Shown here one piece after another: positions 11,689 through 22,556 of a stretch of 64,000 bases of DNA. The notes beneath the pieces are model-generated. The model was not told where the DNA came from. It worked only from the letters and a program-made list of their open reading frames with translations, and did not search any database. Each line of letters begins with the position of its first letter. The stretch's first letter is position 1. The DNA comes from Ichthyophis bannanicus (Eukaryota > Chordata > Amphibia > Gymnophiona > Ichthyophiidae). The DNA lies in NCBI GenBank assembly GCA_033557465.1, contig CM066045.1:135057596-135121595 (forward strand), written 5' to 3'. The position numbers were made by a program, and so were the translations under genes.

Positions 11689-11874
11689 CTACCAGCAAAT
11701 AGTAAACAAAAGACACAAAGAACAGGAGAAAAGCCAAAGTGAGGAAAAACAAAAGATAAGGAAAAAGGTCAGTGTGAATGTTAAAAGGTAGGTAGAGCGA
11801 GGTTGAGTTCTATTCTTAAATCATCTTGAGCAGAGAATTGTAATTGCCATGTTAATCCACTTGGCTATGTGAAA

Positions 11875-12473
11875 ATAAGGATTAACAAGTTGTAGGTGAT
11901 ACCTTTTATTGGGCTAACAATGTATCTTTAACAAGCTTCTGATACTTATTCTCTTTTAATCAGGTCAATGAAGAAGCAGTGTGGTTACACTGGGTTTAAA
12001 TAGTACAAACACATCAAGGTCTTATGCTGTCTGAATATGTCATTACAGTCCAATGAAAAGGGATGGGGTGGGTAGACATACCATAAATTATAGAAAAAAA
12101 ACAGAATGACAGTTTGGTGGATAAACAAAGGTACTGAAATGAAACTTAAGGAATACACAAGAAAGGAAAATATCTGAACTCAGAATGATCAAACACTTTG
12201 AGACCGACACAAAAGGACTCAGACATTGGCTCAAGGCCTTTAAACTGTAACGACTATCTCATCACTTCTGTCTACCCTCCTTATCCCCTTTCATTGAACT
12301 ATAATGATATATACAGACAGCCGAAGACCTAGATGAGTTTGCACTACTTAAACGCAGTATAAGCACACTGCTTCTTCACTGACCTGATGAAGACCTCTCA
12401 AAAGGTTGTCGAAAACACATGGTTAGTCCAATAAAAAAAAAGTATCATCTACAAACTGTTTGTTGACCCTTAT
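11875..12473. mobile_element. MITE-like element with ~120-bp imperfect terminal inverted repeats
   Basis: The left arm (11875-12000) contains gtaggtgataccttttattg, ggctaacaatgtat and tcaggtcaatgaagaagcag. The right arm (12350-12473) contains the reverse complement of each: ctgcttcttcactgacctga, then ataaaaaaaaagtatcatct and ttgacccttat. The centre has no coding sequence. A ~600-bp element made mostly of long inverted repeats fits a non-autonomous DNA transposon; I cannot name the superfamily. Confidence 0.75.
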
Positions 12474-13816
12474 CTCCATACTTCCTAAATCATTCACCAA
12501 AATATGTGCCGCTAGACCTTCACTTTAAGGTTGTAGCCGTGTGTCTTAGGTGACAGGGAGAACAGAGGTCAAGTGCCTTCATCCACCTTCAGTTGCCCCA
12601 CTGGCAGTTTCTTAGTGGCGATATAGGGCAAGGTAAAAAGTAATAGCATCATAGCAAGTTTTGACTTTCATTAGATAAGTATGTAAAACCAAGTGACAGC
12701 TTCAAGAGGAGGAAGGGTAGAGGAAAGACAACAGGAAGTAACTTTCGAGTAAACATACAACTGAACACTTACACAGTATCACTAGAAAAGCTAGGACAAT
12801 GGATGGTAATATAAACGGGTCAGTAGGTTAAGGTATCCAAAATGGGACCCATTTGCATACCAGAGTTTGGAATAAGCTTAATTTGAATAGGCCTCAGTTT
12901 GTCTACAATTTATGGGGTCAGTTCTTCCGATATCTACAAGTTTATCTTTTTCTAGTAAAACAGCCTTCTAAAGAGGGTCCAGCAAACACTATCATCTCCA
13001 AAACTCAATTAAGAGTTCTTTATCTTTATTTAGTATTTGATATACTACCCAGGTGGCCCTGGCATCAGAGCAGTTTACAATAATAATAATAAAAACAAAA
13101 ACAGCGGCTGCAGGAAAGGTGAAAAGGAACGCCAAAGTTGTGACAGGACAGCCTAGCAAGGAAAGAAGAAAGAGGAGACAGAAAGTGGACAGTTGTGAGA
13201 CAGGAGGAACACATCAAGACTAAGAGGGGAGGGAGGGGCTAAGGATGTCCTGCTGGGTACGAGTGAGATCAAAAGCAATAAGAAAAAGGTGAGCTTTTAG
13301 AAGTGCTTTAAACCTTGCCATCTACTTTTATATTTCAAGAACACTTAGCAGTGGAAATATAGGCACAAAGTTGCTCAAAAGATTTCCCAAAATGTTAGAA
13401 GAAATCTTTCAAGCACAAAGTGATGTGCATAGATGCACCGGCTGTACAGCAGAACTTTAGAGGGAGAACAATGGCTCAACACAACAAATCCTGCATAGGG
13501 TTAAAGTGGGGGTGTACATTTGCAACTACTTTAATCAGCACCCATGAAAACTTGCTCTGTTTGTGTGTCTTAGCATGGATAAATCTGTCTCAAAACATGC
13601 AGTGTACATGCGATGCAGATGTTGATCACCTAAAATTACAGCAACTAAGACAGAAATTACAGCTGTCTGAGGGCAAGAGGACAAGGAAAAGGGGTTCAGA
13701 CTCAGGCTTCCGATCTGTGATTGTCCCTAGCAGCCACCATGGTTCCCACAAATAACTAAAAAACAGACAAGCAAGCAAATCAGAGATGACAAGCTCCTGT
13801 ATTTGAGGCTGTGTAC
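12474..13816. other. USP28 intron with a dispersed repeat at ~13020-13320
   Basis: 13020-13320 (tatactacccaggtggccct, ggcatcagagcagtttacaa, aaaggtgagctttt...agtgct) resembles the repeat at 22985-23240, and its start resembles 63850-63900. This looks like a dispersed SINE or LINE 3'-end family. The remainder (12480-13015 and 13325-13810) shows nothing recognisable. Confidence 0.55.
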
Positions 13817-14002
13817 CTCCTCATTATATCCATCTGCATCCGATCTAACCATAATTTTCCCCACACTGGGAATCTCCACTTCAGAGATCTGGGAGCTGGC
13901 CTGGCGCTCAGACTCTCTACTGTTCACTCCCTGCTGCTGTTCAGCTTCTACTAGGAGCTCTGACTCGGGCTGCTGGGCTCTCTCTGCATTTGCTTCTGTT
14001 TG
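13817..14002 (-). CDS. USP28: USP28 alternative cassette exon, 62 codons
   Basis: Acceptor TGCTGCTGCAG precedes 14002 and donor GAG|GTACAC is at 13817. The 186 nt form exactly 62 codons, phase 0 on both sides. It starts QTEANAERAQQPESELLVEA and ends EVEIPSVGKIMVRSDADGYN then EE. From family knowledge, mammalian USP28 has a tissue-restricted alternative exon adding 62 residues at this position, and the EVEIPSVG.IMVRSDADGY motif matches that insert as I recall it. Including or skipping the exon keeps the frame, because both neighbours are phase 0. That it is alternatively spliced here is inference. Confidence 0.85.
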
Positions 14003-14470
14003 CTGCAGCAGCAAAAAAGGGAGAATAATGACACCAGGAGCAGGAAGAAGATAGGTTTATAATAAAGCAGCAAAGAATTACAGATGAGCAAGAATACAGG
14101 AAGCAATGGCAGGATGAAAAAGAATTCCCAAGTATGGATTGATAACTGCACCAGAAAATGTAGAGGGACTTCGTCTAGAAGGGATTGATTATATAGCTCA
14201 CAAAAGGAATGATCCATTGTCCTGTGAACACAAACTTCCATTCAGGTACAAACTAGATTCAACCATTGCAATGTAGGGGACCAATAGGAGACTGCAGCTA
14301 TATCAGTCACACAAACAAATGCATAAAGTCCATATGTAACATCCCAACTGGAGATACGCCCGTGTTATAGGAAGCAACTTCTCTCAAAGATACAAAAAGG
14401 GTAAAGGTAGTTGAGGGAGATGACAAGAAATGGTATGAAATAAATGAACATTTTAGATAATGGACTTCAC
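14003..14470. other. USP28 intron, no feature seen
   Basis: Non-coding sequence between the cassette exon and the preceding exon. It includes a pyrimidine tract on the minus strand just upstream of 14002 that serves the cassette acceptor. Confidence 0.6.
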
Positions 14471-14610
14471 CTCCTTCAGAGCCGCCTCCACCCCGTTCTT
14501 CTCAAAGGAGTCAGCAGTGTTTGCAATAGCCTGAGCAGTCTGTTCCTTTGCAATCATGGCATGCTCAGAAGATAAGGATCTCTCACCGTGCACACTGCCC
14601 GGGGATAGCT
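14471..14610 (-). CDS. USP28: USP28 exon: SSEHAMIAKEQTAQAI segment
   Basis: A 140-nt exon (acceptor CTCCAG before 14610, donor GAG|GTGAAG at 14471). Two nt complete a Glu codon, then 46 codons end in VEAALKE. The reading LSSEHAMIAKEQTAQAIANT is nearly the human USP28 sequence at this point. It ends in phase 0, so it can join either the 62-codon cassette at 13817-14002 or directly the exon at 11593-11688 without changing frame. Confidence 0.93.
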
Positions 14611-14814
14611 CTGGAGAGGCAAGTAGCAGAAGGTAAGATCAATGCAATGTGGCTAAAGCTTCAGCCATAATCACTGGACACTTTGCTTTTCATGAACAAG
14701 GGAAGCTAAAGTATCACCTCTTGCATGTCAGTGAATGTGTCAATTTATGACATGGGGGTTATGAATCAGAAGACATTTGCCTGCAGGTAGAACAACCCTG
14801 GAGACTGCACTTAC

Positions 14815-15018
14815 CTGCACCATCACTTTCAGCAGAGAAGTCAGTAGATTGGAGGGTTATTCCAGGTTCCATCGGAGGGATCTTGCATGAATGCTGTTCC
14901 TCCCATTCCTCTAGCTCCTGATCAAAGTGCCGGTTTTCCTCCTGCACATAACGTTTCAGCCCCGGAGGCAGGGCTCCCACCTCGCTCCATCTTTGACCAG
15001 CTTCCATATTAATCTCCT
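14815..15018 (-). CDS. USP28: USP28 exon: linker after the catalytic core
   Basis: A 204-nt exon with acceptor CTCCTAG before 15018 and donor GCAG|GTAAGT at 14815. Its first 2 nt complete GAG with the previous exon. It then reads EINMEAGQRWSEVGALPPG and LKRYVQEENRHFDQELEEWE, followed by EQHSCKIPPME. The last motif matches the EEQSCKIPQME segment of mammalian USP28, which argues for USP28 rather than USP25. The ATG at 15007 is an internal Met, not a start. The intron upstream of it contains DIRS B. Confidence 0.9.
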
Positions 15019-15559
15019 CTAGGAGATGGAAATGTGACTTAATGTATTAAGAAAAACAGTAGTAGCCTTGATCCCACCTAAAACACACTTTCTATTAGTA
15101 GAACTTCTTTCCTATTTTTGAAATTTATTGTCTTTATGACTATGAAAATATATCCAACTGTGTCCTTGCCATGCATACATATAAAAATGACAGCAGGTTT
15201 GTGAACCATAATGAAACAGGGGTAGCCTAATCCTGCAGTGTTACAAAGTGGTATGAGCCAGAGGCAGCAGCAGCAGCTTTTAAGGAGTAGTAAGGAGGGA
15301 TTAAGACCTAATTTATTTGTTGGAGTTTTCTGCCCATTTACAAAACTTGCAGGATATCTGATTTTAGGTTTCAATCAGATAAACATTATAAAAAACCCCC
15401 ATCCCAATACAAACAAATTAACACAGGTGTTTACTGGATAAACACTAGTACTCTTCCCCTGGTGTGTCTTGTATCCTCCACTCAGTTTGTGCGCCTTTTC
15501 TATGCTGATTCCACCTAAGGGATGCAAATGTACATATATTTGATTCCAACGGAAAAGGT

Positions 15560-15795
15560 ATCCAGCAATAGTAAAACTGTAATGTCTGCCTTCAAGTCGA
15601 TGCTGACTCCTGCTGATCCAGCAGCTCCTGGGTTTTCTTGGCAGCGTGACTGGAAGTAGATTGCCAGGTCTTTCTTCCAAGGCAATGGAAAGTTAAGCGA
15701 CTTGTCCAAAGCCACAAGGAGTGCCAGTGGGAATCAAACGCTGGTCCCTTGGTTACCAAGCCAGTGTTCTAACCACTAGGCTATTCCTCCACTAC
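15560..15795 (-). repeat. tRNA-derived SINE, minus orientation
   Basis: Read on the minus strand it begins gtggaggaatagcctagtgg, followed by ttagaacactgg (A-box-like) and a B-box-like tttgattcccac. It then continues with the ccttgtggctttggacaag motif typical of CORE-type SINEs. Comparable copies lie at 39565-39870 (minus) and 40895-41145 (plus). It lies in the USP28 intron and is diverged. Confidence 0.7.
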
Positions 15796-15919
15796 CCAGC
15801 GATAGTACTCGTGATTAAAAAAGCTCTGATCAACACAGTTTTCTTGTACCCTCAAAGAACCCCTAATTATCTGGAAAATGAACACCCAATTTTACAATTT
15901 ATTAAAAAAAATGGTTAAC

Positions 15920-16037
15920 CTGATTAACAGTCTTATGAGCTGTACCATATTTGAATGCAGCAATAGTGTCAGCGTCAACACAGTGAGGAATTAGTTGCTG
16001 CAAACCATCTCTTTGAAAGAGTATTTCATTTGAGATT
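15920..16037 (-). other. Possible cryptic exon or gene fragment, unknown
   Basis: Minus-strand sequence bounded by CATCACAG and CAG|GTTAAC reads ISNEILFQRDGLQQLIPHCV then DADTIAAFKYGTAHKTVNQ without a stop. Flanking splice-like dinucleotides and protein-like composition suggest a coding remnant. It is 118 nt, so it would break the USP28 frame if spliced in, and the neighbouring USP28 exons already join in phase. I do not recognise the protein. It may be a transposase fragment or a processed pseudogene piece. Confidence 0.3.
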
Positions 16038-16336
16038 CTGTGATGTACAAGCTTTCAAAATGAGGTATATTTTAAGTGAAGAGGTGATCTCCAGGAACAG
16101 CAGGAATTTAGTCTTCACATATGGGTATCGTCAGTACCGACGGAGCCTGCGCGGGAACGTTCTCCAGCGTCCAATAGGAACGCTTTTGGGAGCATCCCTC
16201 AGCACATATGCGCTGCCTTCCCGCCTTTCCAACTGTCCCTCTTCAGTTAAGTTTGTAGCTGAGTGAAAAGAATAGAGGGAGAGAGGAAAGAGACAAAGAG
16301 ATAGAGAGACAACTCCTAGGGGAAGTGAGTGGGTTG

Positions 16337-16435
16337 TGAAGACTAAATTCCTGCTGTTGACGGAGATCACCTGTTACAGGTGAGTAACTACGATATCTCC
16401 AGGAACAAGCAGGAATGTAGTCTTCACATATGGGG
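16337..16435 (-). repeat. DIRS B internal complementary region
   Basis: 16337-16372 is the reverse complement of the left terminus (16083-16118), with small differences. 16392-16430 (atctccaggaacaagcagga, atgtagtcttcaca) is the reverse complement of the right terminus (21690-21727). Between them is acctgttacaggt (16369-16381). The region thus carries both termini joined head to tail, which in the DIRS-1 model templates the circular intermediate. Confidence 0.88.
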
Positions 16436-16548
16436 ACTCCCTAGCTGAAGATGCCAGGGAGATAGCCCCAGGAAGGTGCCACCCTGGAAAGATGGGAGTC
16501 CTTCCTCCCATGAATCTCTGGCATTCCACCAGGGTTGGTGGGTAGGAG

Positions 16549-17575
16549 TTGAATTAGGTCTGAAAGAGATTTTGAACAGCAGCTTGGCCAAAGAAGGCAT
16601 CCTGACGGGGAGGCTTTATCCAGGCAGTAGTGGGCTGTGAAGGTGTGTACCAAAGCCCAGGTGGCTGCTCGACAAATGTCATCGATAGACACAGAGTGGA
16701 GATTAGCCAAGGAAGTTGCCATGGCTCTCACGTTATGAGCTGTGACATGGTCCTGAGAGGAAGACCCTTACTCTCATAAGCAAAGGATATGCACTGGGCA
16801 ATCCATTTAGATAAAGTTCTTTTGGAGACTGGCTGTCCCAAATGACTAGGGTCAAAAGATATAAAAAGTTGCGAGATCTTTCTATGTTGCTGTGTTGTCT
16901 GTAGGTAAAAGGCTAAGGCCCTTTTACAATCCAAAGTATGAAGGCTTCTTTCTGCATTAGAGGCGTGAGGCCTCAGAAAAAATACAGGAAGATAAACTGA
17001 TTGATTTAAATGAAAAGGCGAAACCACCTTTGGCATAAAGTGTGGATGAGTTCTAAGAACAACCTTATCATGGTGAAACCTAGTATAAGGAGGATTAGCC
17101 ACTAAAGCTTGCAGTTCACTAATGCGACGTGCAGAGGTGATTGCAATTAGGAAGATGACCTTCCAGGTCAAAACCTTAAGGGTTGTAGTGGCTAAAGGCT
17201 CAAAAGGCGGCTTCATGAGCTGCCCGATAACTAGATTTAGATCCCATGCCACCAGTGGTGGCTTAATGGGAGGTTTGGTTAATAGAAGACCTCTCATAAA
17301 TCTGGATATGAGTGGATGAGAGGAAATTGGCTGTCCATTCAGAGGCTTATAAGAAGCTGCAATTGCACTAAGATGGACTCTTACCGAATTGGTCTTTAGA
17401 CCAGAATTCGATAAGGAGATACTCTAGTATCGATTCTAAGGGTAAGCCAAGGGGGTTTAATCCCTTCTTGGAGCACCATATAGTAAAACGTTTCCACTTG
17501 AAGGCATAAGATCTTCTTGTGGAAAGTTTTCTAGAAGCCTGAAGGATATCCTTTACCTGTTGGGACACGCTGAAA
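16549..17575 (-). pseudogene. DIRS B tyrosine recombinase, frameshifted
   Basis: Two frames cover it. 17368-17575 reads TRRSYAFKWKRFTIWCSKKG. 16549-17297 reads MRGLLLTKPPIKPPLVAWDL onward, with SARRISELQALVA (catalytic Arg), KRTLSKWIAQCISFAYE and the nucleophile box HTFTAHYCLDKA. The HxxR region is split by a frameshift near 16730 (CHS...HNVRAM on either side). The catalytic set is present, but not in one frame. Confidence 0.88.
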
Positions 17576-17639
17576 TCCTGGAGGTCTAAGCCTTCAGCAA
17601 CCAGGCCGTGAGATGCAGGGACTGGGGATTCGGGTGCCA

Positions 17640-19400
17640 TAGCGTCCCGTTCTCCTGGGAAAGGAGATCTGGAGCATGCCCTAACTCCAGAGGTGCAGCT
17701 TGAGAGACATGTAGAAGCAGGTGATGCCCACGCTTGGCGTGGCCATCGTGGCGTTATGAGAATCATGCGACCCCAGCCTCTCTGAAGCTTGAAGAGTGTT
17801 TTGGGGATGAGGGGAATGGGTGGGAAGGCGTAAAGGAGACCCTGACCCCAGTGAAGGAGGAAGGCATCCCTTGTCTGACAACTGTGAGCCGGAATCCTGG
17901 AACAGAACCGGGGAAGTTTGGCATTCAGTGGACTTGCGAAGAGGTCTATGTCTGGAGTGCCCCAGAGAAGAAATATCTTTGCCACCTGGTCCAGGTGAAG
18001 AGACCACTCGTGAGGCAGCAATACTCGACTGCGTTTGTCTGCCCAAAGGTTTTGAATGTCTGGAAGATATACCACTAGAAGGTAAATTTGATACTCTCTG
18101 GCGAGGGCCCACAGTCGTAAAGCTTCGTTGCATAACGACAGAGAGCCTGTCCCGCCCTGCTTGTTCACATAGAACATTGCTACTTGATTGTCCGTCTGGA
18201 CTAGGACTGTCTTGTAGCTGAGCTGGGCATGGAATACTCGAAGAGCTAAATAGATTGCTCTTAATTCCAGGAGGTTTATGTGTAGACCAGCCTCCTGTGG
18301 AGTCCAGGTTACCTGGGTAGAGAGATGATTCAGGTGTGCTCCCCAACCCACCTGCGATGCATCTGTTGTTAGGGTGGCCTGAAAAAGGGGTTGATGAAAA
18401 GGAGACCCCACTGTCAGATTTTCTAGGGATTGCCACCATTGGAGGGACAAAATTAGTCGTTGAGAGTTTATTATTTTGTCCGATAAATGACCTGTGGCCT
18501 TTGTCCACTGTGTGGATAGGGTCCACTAAGCTGCTCACATGTGGAGGCGAGCATATGGGACTACATGAACTGTGGATGCCATATGTCCCAGCAACTGTAG
18601 TAGCTCTCGAGCAGTTAGGGAGGATTTCCCTGCTATTTGAGAAGCTAGTTGCATTATGCGAAGACACCGGAAGGAAAGCCTTTGCCTGTCTGGTATCTAG
18701 ACAGGCCCCTATGAATTTCAGGCATTGGGATGGAACAAGTTGGGATTTTGGGAAGTTTATTACCAACCCCAAGTATTGGAGGATTCGCATTGTGTGAGAC
18801 AGTGCAGTGCTGGCCTCTGTAACTCTAGGGGCTCGAATGAGCCAGTCGTCTAAGTAAAGGAAGACGAATATTCCCAGGGTTCGTAGAAATGCAGCTACTA
18901 CTGCCATGCATTTTGTGAATACCCTTGGTGCTGAAGATAGACCAAAGGGAAGAACCCTGTATTGGAAATGTTTTCCCCTGAAAAGGAATCTTAAGAATTT
19001 CCTGTGATCTGGATGGATCAGAATGTGAGTGTATGCATCCTTTAAGTCTAGAGAGCAAAGCCAATCCTGGCTTTGAAGGTATGGCAGAAGAGTTCCTAGG
19101 GAAATAATTTTGAACTTCTCTCGAAACAGGTATTTGTTCAATTCTCTGAGGTCTAAAATGGGTCTGTGTCCTCCTGTTTTCTTTGGAATAAGAAAATAGG
19201 GGGAGTAGAACCCTGCACCCCGTTGAAGATTGGTTACCTCCTCTATTGCCCCTTGGGCAAGAAGTGTTGAGACCTCGTGATCTAGCAGATTGTTTGCGGA
19301 GGTTTGAGAATTGAATTGCTTTAGAATTGTAGGAGGGGGCATGCTGTGAAAATGAAGCTTGTAACCCTTCTCCTACAATGGACAAAGTCCAATCTTCTGC
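17640..19400 (-). pseudogene. DIRS B reverse transcriptase-RNase H, frameshifted
   Basis: The frame starting at 19342 gives RT: FYSPYFLIPKKTGGHRPILD, DLRELNKYL, SLDLKDAYTHILIHPDHRKF, LPFGLSSAPRVFTKCM and the catalytic YLDDWLIRAP near 18836-18865. After a frame change, 18450-17640 gives RNase H with TTDASQVGWGAH (Asp), LLELRAIYLALRVF (Glu) and VQTDNQVAMFYVNKQGG (Asp). The conserved post-RNase H block follows (DIDLFASPLNAKLPRFCSR, AFPPIPLIPKTLFKLQR). Active-site residues are intact and the frame is broken near 18650. Confidence 0.9.
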
Positions 19401-21328
19401 TGTTATCTGATGCCATCTGTTGGCAAAGTGGCATAACCTGCCTGGGATATTGGGGGGTTGGGGACCCCTCAGAGGCAGGAAGGCTAAGCTCTCTAGGAAG
19501 GAGTCAAAGCCCTTGAGGGGGCTGAACCTGCAGAGCTGGTTGGGCTCTGGGGCCTTTTGGTTTCTTTTGCTGTCTAGTTTGTCCCTTTTGGGCAACCTGA
19601 CCCTGAGATTGACTCTGCTGGGTATAGGAAGGATAAAATGTCCTCTTTTTGCTGAAAGAGAGTGTTTTTTATAAGACTTCTTTTTGGTTGGAGTGGCTGT
19701 AGATTTCGACAATCTATCTAGAGTAGTATTGTCAGCATCCAACTCGTTAGCCTTTTCCTGCCAGTTCTTGCCGAAGAGATTCTCTCTCGTGCAAGGAATG
19801 TTGCCTAACTTGTCCTGTATCCAAGTCTCCAAGTCTGATGCCTGAAGCCAGGCAGTCCATCGTGCGCCAATGGCAATAGCAGAGGTTCTGCTGATGCATT
19901 CAAAGCAGTCAAAGGCTGAATGATTTACAAACTTTGAGACATCTGGAGCATGCTTAATTAGAGCAAGAAAGTCTTGTCTCTTGTCATCTGGGAGAAATGG
20001 GCTCATAAGCTACAAATCTCCTGTAACCTCCTTGAGGAACATTCCCATATACCGTGTATATGAACCGATCTTAACTGAAAGCATGGAAGCCTGAAAAGTT
20101 TGGCGCCCAAAAGCGTCCAGAGTCCTGCATTCACAACCTGGAGGATTGGATGCATGCCTCTTTGCACTTTTCATCCTACGCATGGCTGACTCCACCACCA
20201 TTGAATGGTGTGGCAGCTGAGTCTTTTGAAATCCAGGACATGGCGGAACTCGATACATAGTATCAAGTCTCCTAGTGTGAGGAGATGTAGTCAGAGGTGT
20301 CTCCCACATTCTGAACATCAAGTTATGCAGAATTTCATGGATGGGCAGAGTGGCTGCCTCCTTTGGAGCTTTAGGATATTGGAGAATTTCCAGTTCCTTT
20401 GCTCTGGGTTCCTCTTCAGGGGCTACTGTGATTGAAAGGTCCTTGGCCATATCACGAATAAAATCCTGAAAAGACATGTCCTCTGGGGTGACATTCTGGG
20501 GAGAAGAGGGATCCTCTGGGAGAAACCCTCTAGTATCAGCAGAATTGTCAAGAGTCTTCGGAATCGGAGGATTCGAAGTATTCCTGACCACGATGCTCAT
20601 GCAAAGCACGGTCCCGGTATCGATCGAAGTTGGTACCGAGTTAATCCGGTACCGATCTGTCGATTCCAGCCAAAGATGGCGTGGGAAGAATTCCCACCGG
20701 GGCCGGTACCGGTGCCGGTGTAGGAACCAGCATCGGTGTCTATGTTAGTACCGGTGCCCATTGGACCAACGGTACTGCAGCTGAGAGAAGAGCTGGAATG
20801 CTGCGTTCGATAGTGAGGAGCCTCTGGTCTATCGACGCTGCCAATGCCTGGGTATTGGTACCGGTGAAGACGGCCGGAACCCCTGAGCATGGCACAGGTA
20901 GTTTTTGCGAGGTCGGGGCCTCGAGAACATCCTGGAGCCCCATTGATGCTTTGGAAGCCGGAGCCTCTCGCCGGGGCTGCTTTGCCGGTGTGGTTCCCTC
21001 AAGGGCAATGCCAATGGCCTCTCGATGCTTTGCAGGAGAGCTACCCTTTGAGGACCGGCTTTTATGTTTAGTTACCTGAGATCCATGGGAGGAAGAGCAG
21101 GCCCTTGAAGATGTTGATGCAATGGATCTGGCATCCGAAGAAAAGAGGGTACCGAGCTTTGCAGCCCGGTTCTGTCTTCCTCTTTTAGTCATCCCCATAC
21201 AGGAGAGACATTCAGATGGAGAATGTTCAGGCCCTAAACATTTAAGACACCAATCATGGGTGTCAGTGACAGAAATAGTACCGCCACACTTAGTACATTT
21301 TTTAAAACCACTACCTTGGTTTATCCAT
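19400..21328 (-). pseudogene. DIRS B Gag, frameshifted
   Basis: It begins at an ATG near 21328 whose frame breaks after five codons; the expected frame continues KKCTKCGGTISV, DWCLKCLGPEH and ECLSC (zinc-finger-like). Then come SSSHGSQVTKHKS, KQPRREAPASKAS, PEDMSFQDFIRDMAKDLSIT, LDTMYRVPPCPGFQ, LPHHSMVVESAMRRMKSAKR, MGMFLKEVTGDL, LQASDLETWIQDKLGNIPCT and the TLDRLSKST basic region. Gag and pol text run on without a clear boundary, as in element C. Confidence 0.85.
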
Positions 21329-21924
21329 GTTTTAGGAATATGGGGCCCAAAATGGCAACTAGCACCAAAAAAGAAAAGTTTCTGAAGAGAAACAGCTCAA
21401 AGTATAAGGGGATTTTTTTTTTTGGAAAAGAAAAGAACCGGCGGTACCGGTAAGCGTCGTGCGGCAGGCAAACGCGACCACAAGAAAACAATTTTAAAGA
21501 CGGAATTTTCTGCGGTGACAGGGTATGGATCCTGTCAGTTCCGCGGAAAACGAAGAACTGAAGAGGGACAGTTGGAAAGGCGGGAAAGGCGGGAAAGCAG
21601 CACGCTTGTGCTGAGGGATGCTCCCAAAAGCGTTCCTATTGGATGCTGGGGAGCGTTCCCGCGCAGACTCCATCGGTACCAATGATACCCATATATGAAG
21701 ACTACATTCCTGCTTGTTCCTGGAGATTAGATTAATCTCAGGGTTTTTTTGTACCATTGGTATCTGTATATATTTCTATCTTTTTAAAAAATTCTTTTGC
21801 TCCTTGCTTTTTAGAAAAAGAGAATTGTAAGTTATTGATGGAATAAAAATGGAATTAAATTAATTAAAATGTGCTCATTTTTTACCACTTTCTTGGAAGT
21901 AACAAAAAATGTTCAATTATAAAA

Positions 21925-22360
21925 ACGTAAGATATGCCATACTGGGTCAGATCAAAGTCCATTAAGCCCAGTATCCTGTTTCCAACAGTGGCCAATCTAG
22001 GTCAAAAGTACCTAGCAGTTTCCCCAAAAGACACAGGTTCCACAATGCTTGAATTGGGGCAAGCAGTGTATTTCCCAGGTCCCCTCTAATAATGGTTTAT
22101 GCACCTTTCCTCCAGGAACTTATCCACACCTTTTTTAAACCCAGCTACACTAACAGCTTTTACTACATCCTCTGGTAAAGAATTCCAGAGTTTGATTACA
22201 CGTTGTGTGAAAAAATATTTTCTCTTATTAGTATTAAATAGGTTACACTGCCCAGCATTCTTGGGATTACGAGAAGGTAAATTCCTTCCAATGTTTTGAG
22301 AGCACAAAGAAAAACATCCAAGGTGCAACTGGATGAGCTAAGAGTCCTCTACCAATACCT
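21925..22360 (-). mobile_element. CR1 LINE 3' end, minus orientation
   Basis: The minus strand reads FNTNKRKYFFTQRVIKLWNS then LPEDVVKAVSVAGFKKGVDK, the CR1 ORF2 C-terminus. It is followed by the 3' tail gttggaaacaggatactggg, gacccagtatggc (on the plus strand it starts aagatatgccatactgggtc). It is 5'-truncated, as most CR1 copies are, and lies between DIRS B and the USP28 His-box exon. Confidence 0.88.
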
Positions 22361-22556
22361 GTGTGTTTGTTAATCAATGCTATATATGTGGAACAGCACT
22401 GGCAAACCTGTCCACTTCAAACAATTCAGTAACCTCCCACACTGAATCCGGGATCTCTGTAACAGTCTTGACCGCAGCATATTTAGACATGCGTTGCATG
22501 CCCAAACACTCCTATCACCATGCCAACTTTAGCGGGAGACACAAACCCTATTTTAC

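Larger units (their letters stand above)
16083..21727 (-). mobile_element. DIRS element B (5.6 kb) in a USP28 intron
   Basis: A complete but degenerate DIRS. The ends are inverted repeats: 16083-16250 (ggtgatctccaggaacagca, cggagcctgcgcgggaac, ttcccgcctttcc) pairs with 21540-21727. Internal order on the minus strand is Gag, RT-RNase H, tyrosine recombinase, internal complementary region (16337-16435), 3' terminus. It lies in the sense orientation of USP28. No target duplication is visible, as expected for tyrosine-recombinase integration. Confidence 0.93.

Noticed and set aside
13727..13816. Continuation of the USP28 cassette exon to the ORF end (HSLKYRSLSS...)
   Set aside because: A donor site GAG|GTACAC at 13817 ends the exon, and the next exon joins in phase. 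The extra residues are intron translation.
20640..20790. Dense ggtacc/cggtacc words as a possible regulatory repeat
   Set aside because: The same words occur in the Gag regions of DIRS B, C, E and I. They encode the variable linker (codons for Gly, Thr, Val, Pro) and are a composition feature of this Gag family.
16083..21727. LTR retrotransposon or endogenous retrovirus
   Set aside because: No direct long terminal repeats, protease, integrase or envelope. Ends are inverted repeats and the integration enzyme is a tyrosine recombinase, as in DIRS.
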